Source of the DNA: an uncultured Rothia sp.
Lineage (GTDB): Bacteria; Actinomycetota; Actinomycetes; Actinomycetales; Micrococcaceae
Direction: 5' to 3'
DNA: 5,040 nucleotides
Assembly (NCBI GenBank): GCA_946221065.1
Contig: CAMIIO010000031.1
Span: 1 to 5,040, forward strand
The notes below the pieces were generated by a model. That model was given only the letters and a program-made list of their open reading frames with translations, made no database searches and was not told the DNA's origin. Below are positions 4,951 through 5,040 of the stretch, piece after piece. A program made the position numbers and the translations under genes. Every line of letters starts with the position of its first letter. Position 1 is the stretch's first letter.

Positions 4951-5040
4951 ATCCGAACCATCCCCAGGTGGAAAGTGGATTAATGAGGCTTATTCATAAG
5001 GGGTACCCAGCAGCCCAAAACACCAACCCCCACACCAGAA
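4951..5040. other. Flanking sequence right of the IS, no assignable gene
   Basis: Ninety bases without a recognisable gene. Small palindromes are present: CTTATTCATAAG (4989-5000) and GGGTACCC (5001-5008). On the minus strand all three frames are open from the window edge for 14-19 codons before stops, so the tail of a leftward gene could enter here, but no residue pattern supports one. Confidence 0.3.

Noticed and set aside
1..5040. CRISPR array, tRNA or rRNA genes
   Set aside because: No regularly spaced repeats, tRNA cloverleaf or rRNA-like sequence was seen on either strand.

Overview
The window looks like accessory, probably plasmid-borne, DNA from a Corynebacterium-like actinobacterium. 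This is inferred from protein style, a leaderless-type promoter, and an IS3-family transposase resembling corynebacterial ones; no rRNA or core gene confirms it. The backbone signs are a small ribbon-helix-helix (RHH) protein of the kind paired with ParA in partition operons (11-232) and a small serine resolvase (1853-2452). Between them sits a two-gene anti-phage cassette.

Layout: (1) 11-232, RHH protein, followed by a cluster of GGTAAAA repeats at 235-270 that could be its operator or centromere. (2) 298-1158, an intact CD-NTase (SMODS-type nucleotidyltransferase), then 1175-1635, a two-helix membrane protein of the SLATT family. Together they form a minimal CBASS-like module: the first gene would make a cyclic nucleotide signal on infection and the second would damage or depolarise the membrane. 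The effector gene is out of frame because of a 5-bp tandem duplication (TGGTT twice, 1351-1360); removing one copy restores a 151-residue protein. (3) 1636-1852, non-coding, with inverted repeats that suggest a res site, leading into the resolvase. (4) 3300-2461 on the minus strand, one reading frame split by a single in-frame TGA. Its N-terminus carries a C-x6-H-x8-C-x2-C putative zinc module that I recall from actinobacterial defence-type proteins. (5) 3301-3430, a promoter region and a strong bidirectional terminator, then a second tiny RHH gene at 3431-3604. (6) 3639-4950, a complete IS3-family element with 23-bp terminal inverted repeats. Both transposase genes are broken, orfA by a 7-bp tandem duplication and orfB by what looks like a one-base deletion, and there is no target duplication. 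(7) 4951-5040, nothing assignable.

The window reads as a decaying accessory or defence region on a mobile replicon. The CBASS synthase is intact, but its effector, the zinc-module gene and the transposon are all disabled as written. The two tandem-duplication frameshifts are the most striking unexplained pattern: they may be real slippage mutations, a reversible on/off switch, or assembly errors, and read data would separate these.
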